DNA of 64,000 nt from Brachypodius melanocephalos (taxonomy: Eukaryota; Chordata; Aves; Passeriformes; Pycnonotidae): assembly GCA_013398615.1 (NCBI GenBank), contig VZSR01000520.1, positions 23,538,551 to 23,602,550 on the forward strand, read 5' to 3'. Position numbers and translations under genes: made by a program. Of this stretch, positions 33,061-46,103 are shown one piece after another (positions within the stretch are counted from its first letter, which is position 1; each line of letters begins with the position of its first letter). A model generated the notes under the pieces. It did not search any database. It was not told the DNA's origin and was given only the letters and a program-made list of their open reading frames with translations.

Positions 33061-35751
33061 TTTAAGGATAGCAAAAACTTGTCATCCTTTAGATCCATTT
33101 CTTAAATAAATTGGCAGAAAGTACCCTTTTGCTGTGTTTCATCACTTACATAGCAAATGTCAAGGATGAAATTATTATTATTATTGTGGGCAAAAAATTG
33201 TCTTTATCAGTGCAAAATTAGTGAGACAGTATTGGTGGATAGGAGGGAGTAGTGAAATGAGAATTAATGAGAATGGCACATATTGGGTCAGGATGAAGAC
33301 AATAACAATTTGATGGCTCTGATTTTTTTGTAGCTGTATTTTCAGCGAATTGAAAGGATGCCCAGAATAGTAATAGTGAATCAATGCTGAAAATTATCCT
33401 TATTGTAAATGTAAAGAGCAAGTGAAGAAGGAACACTGCTGTGAAGCCAGATGATTTTTTTTTTTGTGTGGATTTTATTTTTAACACTTTTTGGTTTAAG
33501 AAGGGGACTCTATCAAGAGATGAACATTGAAGGCATTTAACTTGCATTATGGCACTGAATTTTCAAGACAGGAGAAGAGTGAGATGGTGCAATGGAGAAT
33601 TTTAGCAAAAGATGTAAGAAGCATAAATAGCTCTTTGTTTTTCAACCTTTTGTAGTCTTTTCATGTTATATAAGAGTATAGGCACACTTGTTTGTGTATT
33701 AACAGCAGATATGTATCAGAAATATATATGTTTTAGTGCAGATTAATACTGCTTTCCTCTTTCTATGTTTTGTGTTTTGGCAAATATCCATCCATCTTTG
33801 GGTACTTGCTAATTTCAAAACTGACATGTGTTTCACGAAATTCATGTGTTTATCCAATTCATCTCCAAGTAATTGAGGCAGATAGTGGCAGATATTTGCA
33901 GTTTACATTTCACAGAACTAAACAAAGCTGCTATATGTATATGCTTATATTATAAACAACTAAGATGTAGTTTTTTGCATACTTGCAGTGCGTAATTCTA
34001 AAATACAGTGCTCTTACTTACAGTGGAAAATTTGCCAGCTTTTCCACAATTAAAAAAAAAATGTTTCTTCTGTTTTGAGATGCCCCAGCCTGAGGTGGAC
34101 ATAGAGATGGTTATTTCAGGCTAAAGTCTGCCACCTTATAGTTTTGGCAAAAGGAAAAAGTTAAAGCAATAGGAGCAGTTGCATCTTTAGGGAGTTGGAA
34201 AGCTTTTCTGTGTTTATTTTTGTGATCTACGGCATGGGAATGAAAAGATCTGGACGTTTCATCCCTAAACAAAAGATCGATGGTTCTGTGTATTTGTTCT
34301 ATTTGGAACAGTCGTCTGCTATTGGAGGTATTTTGAAAAGAGGAACAACACTCATAAATAGTGACTGAACTGCCAATGCTAAAACTGCACTAGGATATGC
34401 CACTAAGACTGCATCTACAGCTGGAAGATGATAAACAATAACTCTGAATGCTTGTGAGATTTTTCTTAAGTCTTTAATAAGCTTTCCTTTAAATCGAGGA
34501 AGGTCAAGTTTCATTCTCTTGTTTTATCACTGAAATTAAGGAAACTGTTTCAAGGGCAAGATAAGATGACCCATTCATACCTTATGAAATTTTTTTAAAA
34601 AATTCTTATACTCATTTTTTGTTATGTTTATTTTCTGAGACTGAAGGACAAATAAACTAGTTTTTTTTCTCTTTCAGAACAGGCTTAAATAAATGGAAAT
34701 CTCTACATGAATTTCTACACCATGGTTCAGCTGTGATGTTGATGTTTAGAAAAGCCTGCTACAGGAATTTGTATAATCATCACTAATTTGCTCATGTTAA
34801 TAATCACCTTGAAAGGTCCTGTCTGTCCAGAGAGAACTGCCTTAACCAGTCCCAATTAGTATGTACATATTTAAAGGCAACGATGGTACTTCCTGGAGAT
34901 CAGAAGCTGAACGTTGATGCAGAGATGTACTGTAGCCAGAAGTGTGGGAGATGACACAAAGCTCTTTGTCCCCTGGTTAGAGTACTTCTATTGTCGCCTT
35001 TGACTTATGTGTTCCTGTGTGTTTTGGGGTGGGTGCAACAGAACAAATACGGGCTTGATTCTTCTTGCTTCCAGCTGAAGCTACAGAACCTGTTCTCTTG
35101 CCTTTCTTCCTTTAGTGGAGCAGGATCCATACAGCTCCCTGTTGCTTTATTGGATTGCATTAGCAGCTGATTTGAAGAGGGATTATAGCTGCTGAAAGGA
35201 ATTGACGATCAGAAAGAAGTGTTAAGAAAACCAGAAAATCCCAAAAACATTAGCCAGCATCTTACTGCTGAACTGGAAGCATTTGCAGTAAATGTGTTTT
35301 AAATGTCTTTGAGGATTAAAAAAAAGCCTAACAGCATAGTGAGAATGTATTTACAGCAAACATTTCTTGGCCTGGTTCCTCAGCTGTCATGGTTATGACT
35401 GTGCAGTTACTGCTGCTGTAGGAACAGGCTGGGAGAGTGTTCTCTTTGCTCTGCTTCCAGTAGTCTCAGCTCTTGCACACATTGCACAGGTATGCATGTG
35501 TCTGCACTTGTTTGCATAAAAAACAAATGCAAAACATGCAACTAGACATGTTGACTAGACAGGAAGAAATGGCAGAGAGCTCATAGTGTCTCAAAATGGC
35601 TGTGCTGGGGTTAGATTTTTTTCTTTTTTCCCTCCAGGTTTTAAAGGAAAGTGTTTTGAGGTTTAAGGTTTCTCTGTAACAAGTTCAGAACTTTGTGGCT
35701 AGATGGCATCCAGCATCATTCTTGGAAAGAGGTGCTGATTTAAGCATGATT

Positions 35752-36172
35752 TAAAGTGTTTGCTAAGCAGGAATAGTGGTGGTAGAGAAAGAGAAGGCGC
35801 TGGTTGTTTTCTTTTCTAAAAGCCGTTTATTATTTATGTAAACCTCTTCAAAAAATAGGAGACACCAAATGGTATGCTTCTGCTTTCCCAGTTCTCCTCC
35901 ACTAATTAAGAGAGTTTGTTCTTTGTTACTAGCTGCTGTAGGTTAGATGCAAAAAGTGACATGGTCATGGCTGTGCTGTGCCTAAGAGGCTGGTGCCCTG
36001 CCTGCAGGAATGAAAAGTTAAACCAAACCTCAGCCTGGAGTCACTGCCTGCCTGGAGTGGTGAGAATACATCACTTAGCATTCTCAGTGGTACGGAGGGG
36101 TTACTTTGCCCTCCTGGAGGTACCTTCAGACTCTTTGGCAGTGTCTTAGCAGACTAGGTGCTGTATCTTGGA
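35752..36172 (+). repeat. Unclassified repeat, copy 2 of a direct pair
   Basis: The partner of 32672-33060, same strand, about 3.1 kb away: AAGTGTTTGCTAAGCAGGAA, ACTAATTAAG, GCTGTAGGTTAGATGCAAAA, CTGGTGCCCTGCCTGCAG, ACATCACTTAGCATTCTCAG and CTCTTTGGCAGTGTCTTA. A 77-codon open frame here (35916-36149) is not shared by copy 1, so it is not evidence of coding. Confidence 0.7.
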
Positions 36173-39100
36173 GTGCTAAAGTTTAGAGCTTAGTGTGGAA
36201 TAAATGAAAATTAATGGTGTAAGTCAGTGGGAGTAGGTTTGCCAAGTGGAGTTAAGCGATGCTGAGTATGTTGAATGAGAGAGCTATAAAGAAAAGCCTG
36301 TGGGCTCATTTTCTGTCTCTGTCCTGGATTTCAGCACCTAAATGTAACCTTATTGGCCAGCTGTGTGGAGTCAGGATTTAAAGCCCAAACTGAGAATCTT
36401 CTGTTATGTGCTGAGATCCTTCTTTCACCTGAACTTCATATTCTGTCTTCATAATAATATTCTTGGAAGCCTGGAGGTGAGAGGTGTAAGTTTGGTTATG
36501 TTAGCAGTTTAGCATTTAAAGCTGTGTTACCTGCTACCCTGGAGAGTGCCCTGCAATCACGTGCAGCAGTCATAAACCCTCTGCACTACAGCTAGAGAGA
36601 TGCAAGATTCCTAAGGCCAGGACTAGACATGTGAAGGGGGAGCATGACCAGATCTGTGCAGGAAATGCAGTTAACCTGAAGCTTAAGCTTGCTAGGTGAA
36701 CACCTTAGCTGCTGGCCTTTACATAGGATCGTGGTGGCTTCTGTGGCTTTTGCATTTTTGCTTACACAGTTTTATCCAGCTAAATAGCACCTGCCTGGGA
36801 AATGAAAACGAGCATATTCCCATTCTTAGGTAGGTTCTCTTATATGTCTAATTGTGATATTAAGCAGTTGCTGTTATAACAGCAGAACCACAGGCTTTGA
36901 GATTTTGCTTTTGGTTTGATTCTTCTGTTTTTTAATGGCCAGGTGCTCAGCTTTGTGTTGGGTTCGGTGTTGCTAGTGGCAGGTGCATTTAGAGAGTGCC
37001 TGCTAGATTGGACTTGTAAGACTTTCTCCTTTCCCACAAATGTGTGTATAGTTAATGGATCCCAAATGGGCTTCAGGATGAAATTTTATGCTCAATGGAG
37101 ATTTTTTATTTCCCTTTCTGAGCAGTCAAGTTGTTTGTGAGAATGTTTAGGTGGAGCTAACCAAAGCTGCTTTTTGAGCATTTCTCCCTGCCATTTTTTA
37201 GCCTTTCTTTTTCATCCTTTTGATCAAAATAAAAGTGGAACCTCCCCACCTTGGAATATTGATTGAACTTTGACACGTTGTTTAGCATTACACATTAATT
37301 TTACTTATTAAATAGCTATCAATGTAACTGTGCAAACAGCTTTTAAAAATTAATGTCGAATTAATATATGTTAAGCTGATTGCATAGGGCTGTTCTTTTC
37401 TTTTTAATAATCCATCTTGCATTCTGTCTGTTGGAAGTTGACAGATTGATCCTTCACTCAAACCATCCTCCCATATCTCTTTTGCTCACAGAAAATAGCT
37501 GCAGATATCCAAGAATAGCAGCAGGCTTTGTAGCAGTATTCTTTGTAGAAAGTGATTATTTCTCACATCCCAAGTGATTGACACAACCGTAAAGTAATTG
37601 TGCTTAAGGTACCAGAGATTAGTGTCATGGGGCTTTTTTCCCCCTCCCCCTCACTAACAAAGAAAAAGCCGGGTTTTTGTATTTATGAAGCTGTAGAAGA
37701 TGTTTCACTTCTTACTGTGTTCTGCTCTGTCAATAGTATCATTTAAAAGAAAGATTATGTTCTCCTAGCAGAATGCTGCCTTTGGAATCCAGCTCTTACT
37801 ATGCAACTAAAGTGGAAACCCATTTAAAATTCTTTTTCTGCTAAATTTTTTATTCTGTATAAAAAACCTATTAAAGGAACTGGAGTTAAAGAAAAAGCTA
37901 GGAAGTGAATAAAAATAAATATGAAGACTCACCATTGTTTGGCACTAATCTCTGGATGTCCCTGAGACTCATGGTACCAGCACCTTCAGCAAATTATTTT
38001 AATTAGGTTTAGAATACAAGTAGTAACACATTTATTGTTGCAGATTGGTAGCTGAGGACACTGGTGAATGCAAAATCATGGTTCTATGGGCATAGCAATT
38101 ATTTTGGCAATCTATAATTTGACACTCTAATAGATAATCTGTTGTCTAATTCATAGTAAATGTTCTTACTATTCCAGGAATATGATATTCACCACATCTT
38201 TAAATTGTGGCTATGATATGCGTGTAATGGCAAAATGTATATAGTTTTTAAATTTATTTTGGGGGGTTTTTTACATCTTCTGTGTCTTTAATGCCCATTC
38301 TGTATTCTGCTATTTGTAAGGACACAATGTATGCAATTTTTCTTGCACCTTTCTGACCTAAAGGCAGGTTTTTTTTGACAGAGAACATATCCCAACTTCA
38401 CAGTCCCATAGTCATAAATCTGCTCTGTTCACTCTCATATATCCTCTTGCTTACATTCTTTTCTCACACTCTTTCATCATCTTCAATCTTCCTGTAGAGT
38501 TGAAAGGTTCTATATTTTGTGCAGCCTTGTTGTTACTTGTTGAGAGTATTGATTTTTGTGCTTTGTGATAATTCAAGCAGACTCTCCAACACTGGTTTCA
38601 TTTGCAAGGGGTGACTTTTTTGAATTCAGTGACTGCAGAAAATATACTTGTGAATTAAAGTACAGAAATTTTGGAGCACAAATTTTAATCCATGTTTGTG
38701 AAAAACAGGTTGTTTAAATAAAAAGAAAACCAGCATTTTATTGTTTAAAATTCATGTTTCGACTCAAGGCTAGTTACTTTAAAACCTGGTAACTTCTCAC
38801 CAGGCAGAAAATTAAGTTCTGTATGGAGATTTACTGTCTTTTGGCCTCTGTTCAGTGGTCTACATCTAATTGATTCTATTTTAGTTTTTATGTTGCGCTA
38901 TTTATGGTAATACTGGAGGGTTTTCTTCACCAGCATTTTAAGTTACTTGAATAACACCTATCGTGTTACATTCTTCAGTAATCATTTTTCAGAAGGCCTT
39001 AGACTGGCCTCTGTAGAAGTTCCTTTTTCTGTAGAAAAAAAGCACTGTACATTTTAGTTGAGAAACAGAACTTTCTGACATTTTAATCTAGTGATTTTTA

Positions 39101-40962
39101 GTTGAAGTGTTGATTTAAAATCATTGTTTCAACAATGGTCATTAAATGGTATCTGTAATAGTCTATTGGTACTCCCATAAGGAATTTATACATATTTTTT
39201 CTTATACCAGAAAATGAACTGAAACTTAAGGAAGTTAAATAATGTACAAAGCAATTTGGGAACATTTGCTTTTCATTGCATAGTTTAAGTATTCAGTCTT
39301 AAATTATATATCAGCTTTTAGCATCATTGTGGAAGTATAGGCTGAAATACATATGGGGAGTGGGCTTATTAAGCTTCTCCCTTCTGATATTTGTTGCCAG
39401 AACTTGTAATATTTCCTTCTATTGTTGTTTAAGGGAAGATCTGATTCAGGCAGCTTTATATAAATTTTATGAGCTGAAGTTGGATCCTCATAATACTGCC
39501 TTAAAAATGTGTTGTCTGGCTTTGGGTTTGATAGCTAAACAGTGATTTTTTTCTTTGTATATTAGTAAGGAGAACTCAAAGAGAATTTGTGGTTTAGATG
39601 ATATTTTTAACATATCTATATCAACCTGGTGATTTGTTTAATTAGAAGATGTGATGCTAGCCTACTTTCTTCTGATTTGTTTACCTTTACTTCTGTGTTT
39701 AGTTTTATTGCAGAAGGACATAGGAACAGACACTTGCTTATGCCTTTTTTCTTTTCCTGTTGTCATTATTCAGCAGCTGAATTACAGGCAGTTCTGTATT
39801 GTAGAACCTGGAAAAAAACCCATGGTGTATTTCTGAAGAAAAGTTTCTGCAAATTATGTATTACAGACTGTGGTTCAAGGGTATGGAGAGCAGCAGACCA
39901 ATAATCAATCTCAAGCCTGCATAACAGAAGTTTGCTTTCCAAACTATCATCTTTTAGAGAACAGACTTTGGGAAATGGGAATCACAGCTCACAAAAGCTC
40001 TGTGTAGTAACAGCTTGAACCTAGAGGAGGAGCCTTATATGTGATAGTGCTGATACAGTCTTCATCAGAATTTTTCCTTGTCAGTCACCCCCAGAGATCA
40101 TCCCCAGCCTCTTGTGGACACTCCAAACTGCCCACAGCTGTATTCCATCTTCCCTTTAAGCTGATATGATATTGACTGGGCTTCCTAAAGAAGCTTGGTG
40201 TTGAGTGCCTTCCTGTCTCCTGGACCACCACACAGACAATAACCTCTTTATTGTTGCTCTCTGGCAGGTGTTCAGTTTTGTTAGTTATACAAATGAAGGT
40301 GGCAGAAAACTTCAGGTTGCTGTGTTTGCCTTCAGTTCTTAACATTATTAAAAGGCAGCAGGGAGGAAGAGGAGGAGGCCAGTTTCTGTTTCAGTTGTTG
40401 TACTGAACAGCACTCTTGCATTCTTCCTAGGCACTTATTTCTAGAAGTTACTCTTAACCTGTATAAGGACTAGGAGAATTTCTTTCTCCTTGTGGATGTC
40501 TTTGTGGCAAACTTCTCTTATGCTTCACCTCAGTTTCTTTTTGAACTTGGCAGAACAGACTGCTCATAAATACCTTAGAGGGAATTTGAACTGTTGCAGT
40601 GCATCTGTTTTTCATGGTGTTACATTGCAAGGCTTTGAGATTGGTTAGGCATCAGAGGACAAATCAAAGGGGCAGTTGTGGTTGTTTGGAAAGTGTTGAG
40701 TTGTGTTAAGCACTGTGGCATATCCTGTTAGGATACTACCCAAGAAAAAGTTTCAGTAGGGGCTACAGATCTTCTGGTTTATGTCTGAGGAATGTCTCCT
40801 TTGCCAAATACTTCTGAAAGTACATTAAAAAATTCAATTAAAATGCCATGTTTTGTTATACTGTTCCTGAATTATCTGTTTGCTTACCCTGTGAAACTGC
40901 TTACTTGTTCCTAATGTCTATGTGTGTTGAAGCAGCATCTTGTAAGTAATTTTTAAGGAATT

Positions 40963-41024
40963 ATTTTTAAATACATGTTTTATTTTAAAATACATGGTTT
41001 TAATTTTAAATGCATGTTTTATCT
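40963..41024. repeat. AT-rich tandem repeat, about 20-bp unit, three copies
   Basis: Successive units read TTTTTAAATACATGTTTTAT, TTTAAAATACATGGTTTTAA and TTTTAAATGCATGTTTTAT, followed by a decayed CTTAACATGTAAGTACATG. Confidence 0.7.
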
Positions 41025-42972
41025 TAACATGTAAGTACATGTGAATAGGTATATAAATCTTCATTTAGGAACAGTTTCTTACCTTTACTTCGTTCAGCTG
41101 TGTGCCTGTATTAAATCATTAACACACACAGAGTAGTTAGGAGAGGAGGATGGATCTGGCAGGAATAGAATTTAAGCTGCCTGCAGTGTAGCTTTTACTG
41201 GCTTTCCCATACTGGTGTTCAGAGTTTGGCTGGCTGCTGCCAAGTCTGCACCTGCATAATGCTTGATTGTAACTCTGCATGTCTTCCTCTTATTAAGAAC
41301 AAATAAATAATATCTTCTGTTATTTACCAAACAATCATACATGAGGATTATTTCAGAGTAGCAATCCCTCTTCTGTTCTAATGCTCTATCGTTTCTGCCT
41401 CATGCACAAAAGATGCTCAGGCATCATACCTCAGCAGAAATGTCATCTGTATCTGTGTTCTACCTTGGGTTTAACTTGCTATTTAGAACCCCTACTCAAA
41501 ATGCATATCTGGTATTTTGATTATGGATTGTCACATAAACAGAATGATTGATTAAAGTAATTTACATAGAAGCTTTCGTGGGGTTTCTGAGCAAGGGAGA
41601 ATACACAGAAGCACATGGCACTTAATTACTTTGCTTAACAATAAATGTCAAGTTAAACCTTTTTAAAAAAAGATGAATGCTGTACTTAAGGAAAATGCAA
41701 TTACATTTCTATGCTTTGAAATGTTTTACACACTGTATACATTAGAGGGGCAAAGACATTAACACCTCTGTACATGCAAAGGTGCTGACAGATTTCAGAT
41801 GCTACAAGGCAGGCTTTTGTAGCCCTGTCTGCCTATTGCTTGCAAATGTGCTGTTAATCTGAGCTCATTTTCTTGTGTGAAACCATATTTGCATACAGAC
41901 ACACTTCTTGGAACTCATTGAGAACATGAGGACAGTGGTCCTGATTTGGTAAATTGTTGCATATAAACAGGATTTGCATTCAAATTAGTGTTTTATATCA
42001 CAGCCTGATTATGTGTTCCATTTTAATAATGTTGAATTAATGGCAATAGTAGATTTCAAAAAGCCACTCTTGATTTTATGTTCCAATTCTAAATTTAATT
42101 AAAGATGTCTTTCCCCTTTCTTTCTACTATGCTGCAATTTAGTAACAGACCTGGAATTTCTTCTCCCATTAAATAAAGTGTGCATTTCTATAACAAATTA
42201 TCGAAATTACATTCAATAATGTGTTTAAGAAAAAATTTTCATACTGCTGTATTCCTGTGGGAGGGTAATGGAGGAGCAACTGAATGTCATCCAGTTCTTG
42301 CTGAATAGAAGCAAGAGGAAGTCTACAGTAAGAAATGGGGTTATGTGCAGTGTTCCCCAACCCAAGTCTGGGTAAACCTATATGTCTAGGCACTGCTAGG
42401 CAAATAGACTAGCTCGGTTCTTTCCAGAAATTATGGCTATATCATTTTGCTGCAACTCTCCCTTCTTGCCCTGAATTATGAATCAAATAGAGGAAAATGA
42501 AGTTTTGGGGATAATTACTTGACTAAATTTAAAATAAAAAACACGGTTAGTTTTAATTAGGAATAGTTTTTGAATCTAGTTTGCCCTCTGACTTTCAGCA
42601 TCACCAGCAGTAGCATGGCTCAGAGAGGTTTGTGGAGAGTAGTTCTCATATGCATTCAGTACTTAGGGACTGTGGCATCTTTTACAATGGCTTTTTCTGA
42701 ACTTCTGGGACAAAAGCCTGTCTTCCTCCTACTCTACACAGTGGCAAGATGTCCTCTCCACTGCTGCTGGAATAGTGTAGTTTCTCTGTTTTTCTGTGCT
42801 CAAATTTGTAAGTATTGAAACATAGTACTCTAAATTTGATAGGCAGCTCATTTCTTTTTCTTTTCAATCCATGAATTTGAAGAAAATATGTGAAATAAGA
42901 TGTTTACACTGCCATAAATTAAATAAAGCATTATAATTTAATTATGCTATGTGTTAACAGAGTATTTTTCCT

Positions 42973-42985
42973 GTTGCCTAGCAAT
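42973..42985 (+). promoter_or_regulatory. X-box (RFX-type) like motif
   Basis: GTTGCCTAGCAAT differs at one base from a near-perfect palindromic RFX site GTTGCCTAGCAAC. A 12-bp tandem pair (ATGAGATTTACC, ATGAGATTCACC) follows directly. Function is unknown; single motif matches are common by chance. Confidence 0.35.
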
Positions 42986-45035
42986 GAGATTTACCATGAG
43001 ATTCACCATGTGCTTAAGACTACTTTATTAACTTCAGTTTTCAAAGATGTATAACTTTATTAAAAATCATTATTTGTAGGACAGTCCAGAAAGTGTATGT
43101 TGGATGTTATACATATGGGGTCATTGCTTCTCAGGGAAGCTTGAGACAGAAGGCTCTGGTGCCCTCTGATTTCTGTACCCTTTCTCCCCTACTCCTATAA
43201 CGGGGTAAATTTTGAAAGTAACTTCTTGCGGAAAACTTAATGTATCCCCACAAATCTGACTGTCTAGGGAAGGCTTTGAGCTGCTGATGTTTGCAGTCAC
43301 CTCCAGTAGTGTAGCACAACTGTACTGCTTGGTATGTTGGACAATCACATGGAACTTGATGAAGGAGACTGTGCTTGAAGAGGTTGGAGGAGCAAAACAC
43401 TTGGTAAGGCTGAAAAGAAACTCTGGGTCGAGCCCAGAAGGTCACTTTGTTTCACAGGAGGAGCTAGCTTAAAGGCCTGCCAGTATATGCAAAACCAGAC
43501 AGCTTTTAGCTTGAGGGGAAAATATTTTTCATTCCCGTTACCTTTGAGAAGAGTTGGATTTGGATTGTTTTGTGCTACTCCACAAGGCAGTGCTGTACCT
43601 CAAAAGACTTGAATTTGAGCTCCTGGAGAAAAGGGCTGAAAACTACTAAATATCCAAGGTTTTTTTCCACGAATATATCCAAAAAGCAAGTGTTTCTGGC
43701 AGACAAAGTGATTAGAAACTGTTAGAATGATAGTAGAGCTATGCCACTTATAGATGTGTATCCAGGCTACATCTTGCTGCAAGGCAGAAAGCAAAAACCC
43801 AATTTTTTACTAATTCTATTTTGTAAAAGCATTTAAGGAAGGAGAATGTGATTACTGGAATTATATATATTGTGTGTATGTATGGACTTAACAAAAGATG
43901 CCAGAATCAGGCTTTATGATGATGTGGGAGGGGGGAGGTATTTTGAATTAATCCATTAATCCTTTTTAAAAACGAGAACTGCCTATACCTACCTAGTGTT
44001 TCAAAATGGTTGTGATTATTATGAAAGATCCTGATTTTGCATATTGAGATTTATGCATCTTACTTACAAAAGATCTGTGTGTTTAGTTGCAAATCTTCAA
44101 GGAATCTGGCTTTATTCATGTTGTAAACTACTATGTCTATATAATTTCAATTTGTCACTTTTATAATGGTTGATTTTTAAGTAAGAAACATAGAAATTTG
44201 AAGTTCATGCCTTCATGTGAGCCAAGTAGTTTTCACTGGACAAGGAGGCATTTATCAGCACTGGCATTTATCTGGTGAAATAACTAAGTAAGATTAGTTA
44301 AGAACACCAAAGTAAAAAATACACTTTTTTTCAGATAAAACAGCTTCTCTACCCATGGTTGTTTCAGTATGTATATTTTTGCACTTACATGTCGATTTTC
44401 TTTGGGGTTATATAGTCTCAATATGATTATGAATGGTAATTGATTTTAGAAGCCTGCTAGATGTATGTCATTTTTTTTGACAAAATGTGGATGTTGGATG
44501 ACACAGATCAATATCCAATGTGAAAAGTGCAGCGTTTGCTGTGCTTAACATAAGTGGCATTTCCTGGTTAGCTAGACTGTCTTAGGCATGGTTTAATGTT
44601 CCTGCAGCCTTTGTATAGAAAATGAGAAAAGGGAGATGTGCCTGAGAGTCCCTAATTTAGACACCTAAAGTTAGAGTTTTCAGCTAACCTTTTCCATCCC
44701 TGTTCTCTCATAAGTGCTCTGAAATCTTCCTTAGTCTGCCTTGAAAAATTCCATTTCTCACTGTAGTTCATAGTGGGTTAAAGATCTGGATTTCATGTGG
44801 GATGAGCTTCCCTAGAAGATCATCATCCATACAAGAACTGAATAGAAATGAATGAGTGTTGCCCTGACAGGATCTAGTATTCCATGACAATAACTAGGGG
44901 ATTGGCAGTGTGTTGATTATTTTTTGCTGTTAAGATGACGCTTGAGGAAATGTGTAAAATACAGTGCTCTAGTTTGGCATTTTCCTGTTTTAAAGCAGCA
45001 ACATACAGTTGTATATGTTATATGAATCAGAAACA

Positions 45036-45115
45036 TACCTATACTTTATCTAAACACTTCCCAACAGATATAATTGTATTGTATAAAGCAGATAAATGTA
45101 GATAAAGTATAGGTA
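45036..45115. repeat. 17-bp perfect inverted repeat, 46-nt loop
   Basis: TACCTATACTTTATCTA (45036-45052) is the exact reverse complement of TAGATAAAGTATAGGTA (45099-45115). It could form an RNA hairpin in intron 6, about 840 nt before exon 7. No TA or other target duplication is obvious outside the arms. Confidence 0.85.
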
Positions 45116-45954
45116 GGCTGTCCATTATATATGGTAGGCCTAGCATAATTTCAGTTCTCATTCAGAAAACATTTATCTCGGTGCACCATGCTCTAGAGAG
45201 AGTTTTTTGGCTCTCCTGTAAAGTCTGTCCTAGTAAAAAAGTGTAAGTAATCACAGAATTCTTAATGGAGTCTAATATCTTTAATGGGTGCTCTCATTTG
45301 ATGTCTAGCAACCATTAAACTTTTTTAATTTTGGGATATTAAGAATGTTGTCACCCTGTATAATTATACCTGGTGATTTTAATTTAACAAATCTAGGGTG
45401 CTCTGTTTCTTTATTTTTCTTGTCTCCCAACATCTCTTTTTCCTAGGAAAAAATCCAATACTGATAGCTCTAGCTTCATAACAACAACACAGGAAAAAAA
45501 GGCTAGTATATATCTGGTAAACAAACCATGTAGTTTCTACAAGTGTGATAAGAAGGAAGGAAAGTAGTCTTAAATTAGTGGAAATAACTCCTAAGTGATA
45601 TTTTTTGGACAAACCCCTTGTTTTTAGCTTGAGTTCAACCTAACATTTGCTTCTCACTCATGATGAAGCAGCTGCAAAGTAAACATCTAGAGTTATTGCT
45701 AATTTTGGTGGGGGGAAATAAATAATAATTATGCCAATGAAGTTAAAGTTACACTCATAGTTTTGAGTGATCAGCAAAGATTTTGTGTCTCAGAAAAATA
45801 ATGTTTTGATCCTGTGCTGACGGTGACTAAGAGGGCATCTCAGTATTATTCCTTTAGATGCCCTTAGTTCATTTGTTTACATTACAAGAAACAGGGACTG
45901 CACTAAAACACAAAGTGCCCTAAATAAATCACCACATATATTGTTATCTTCTAG

Positions 45955-46048
45955 GTTGACTGGGGTCAACTGGATTATTTAGTGATTGACATGCCACCTG
46001 GGACTGGAGATGTACAGCTGTCAGTATCACAGAATATTCCAATTGCAG
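45955..46048 (+). CDS. NUBPL: NUBPL exon 7 (94 nt), Walker B exon, phase 1 end
   Basis: The exon lies between acceptor TTATCTTCTAG and donor GTATGC. It encodes VDWGQLDYLVIDMPPGTGDV followed by QLSVSQNIPIA and the first base of Gly. LDYLVIDMPPGTGD is the Walker B strand (Asp before Met) plus the MPPGTGD signature of Mrp/NBP35 ATPases, so this exon carries catalytic-site residues. The donor GTATGC is weaker than the consensus, and a copy of the exon end and donor lies 51 nt downstream. Confidence 0.98.
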
Positions 46049-46103
46049 GTATGCGACTATAATATATGTATAATATATCACAGAATATTCCAATTGCAGG
46101 TAT
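46025..46103 (+). repeat. NUBPL: 28-bp direct duplication across the exon 7 splice donor
   Basis: A 28-bp sequence beginning TATCACAGAATATTCC and ending AATTGCAGGTAT occurs at 46025-46052 (last 24 coding bases, donor GT, and AT) and again, identical, at 46076-46103, an offset of 51 bp. The second copy supplies an alternative donor at 46100-46101 with context GCAG/GTATCT. Using it would add 51 nt with an in-frame TAA after four codons. Confidence 0.95.

Larger units (their letters stand above)
24417..45954 (+). other. NUBPL: NUBPL intron 6 (21,538 bp)
   Basis: The longest intron in the window, noncoding. It holds an A-rich tract (25878-25972), an LTR-like/minisatellite block (about 29880-30290), a divergent CR1 (about 31385-31836), two related 0.4-kb repeats (32672-33060 and 35752-36172), an AT-rich 20-bp tandem (40963-41024), an X-box-like site (42973-42985) and a 17-bp inverted repeat (45036-45115). 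A mildly GC-rich patch at 25330-25640 has no recognisable coding content. I see no other gene. Confidence 0.85.
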
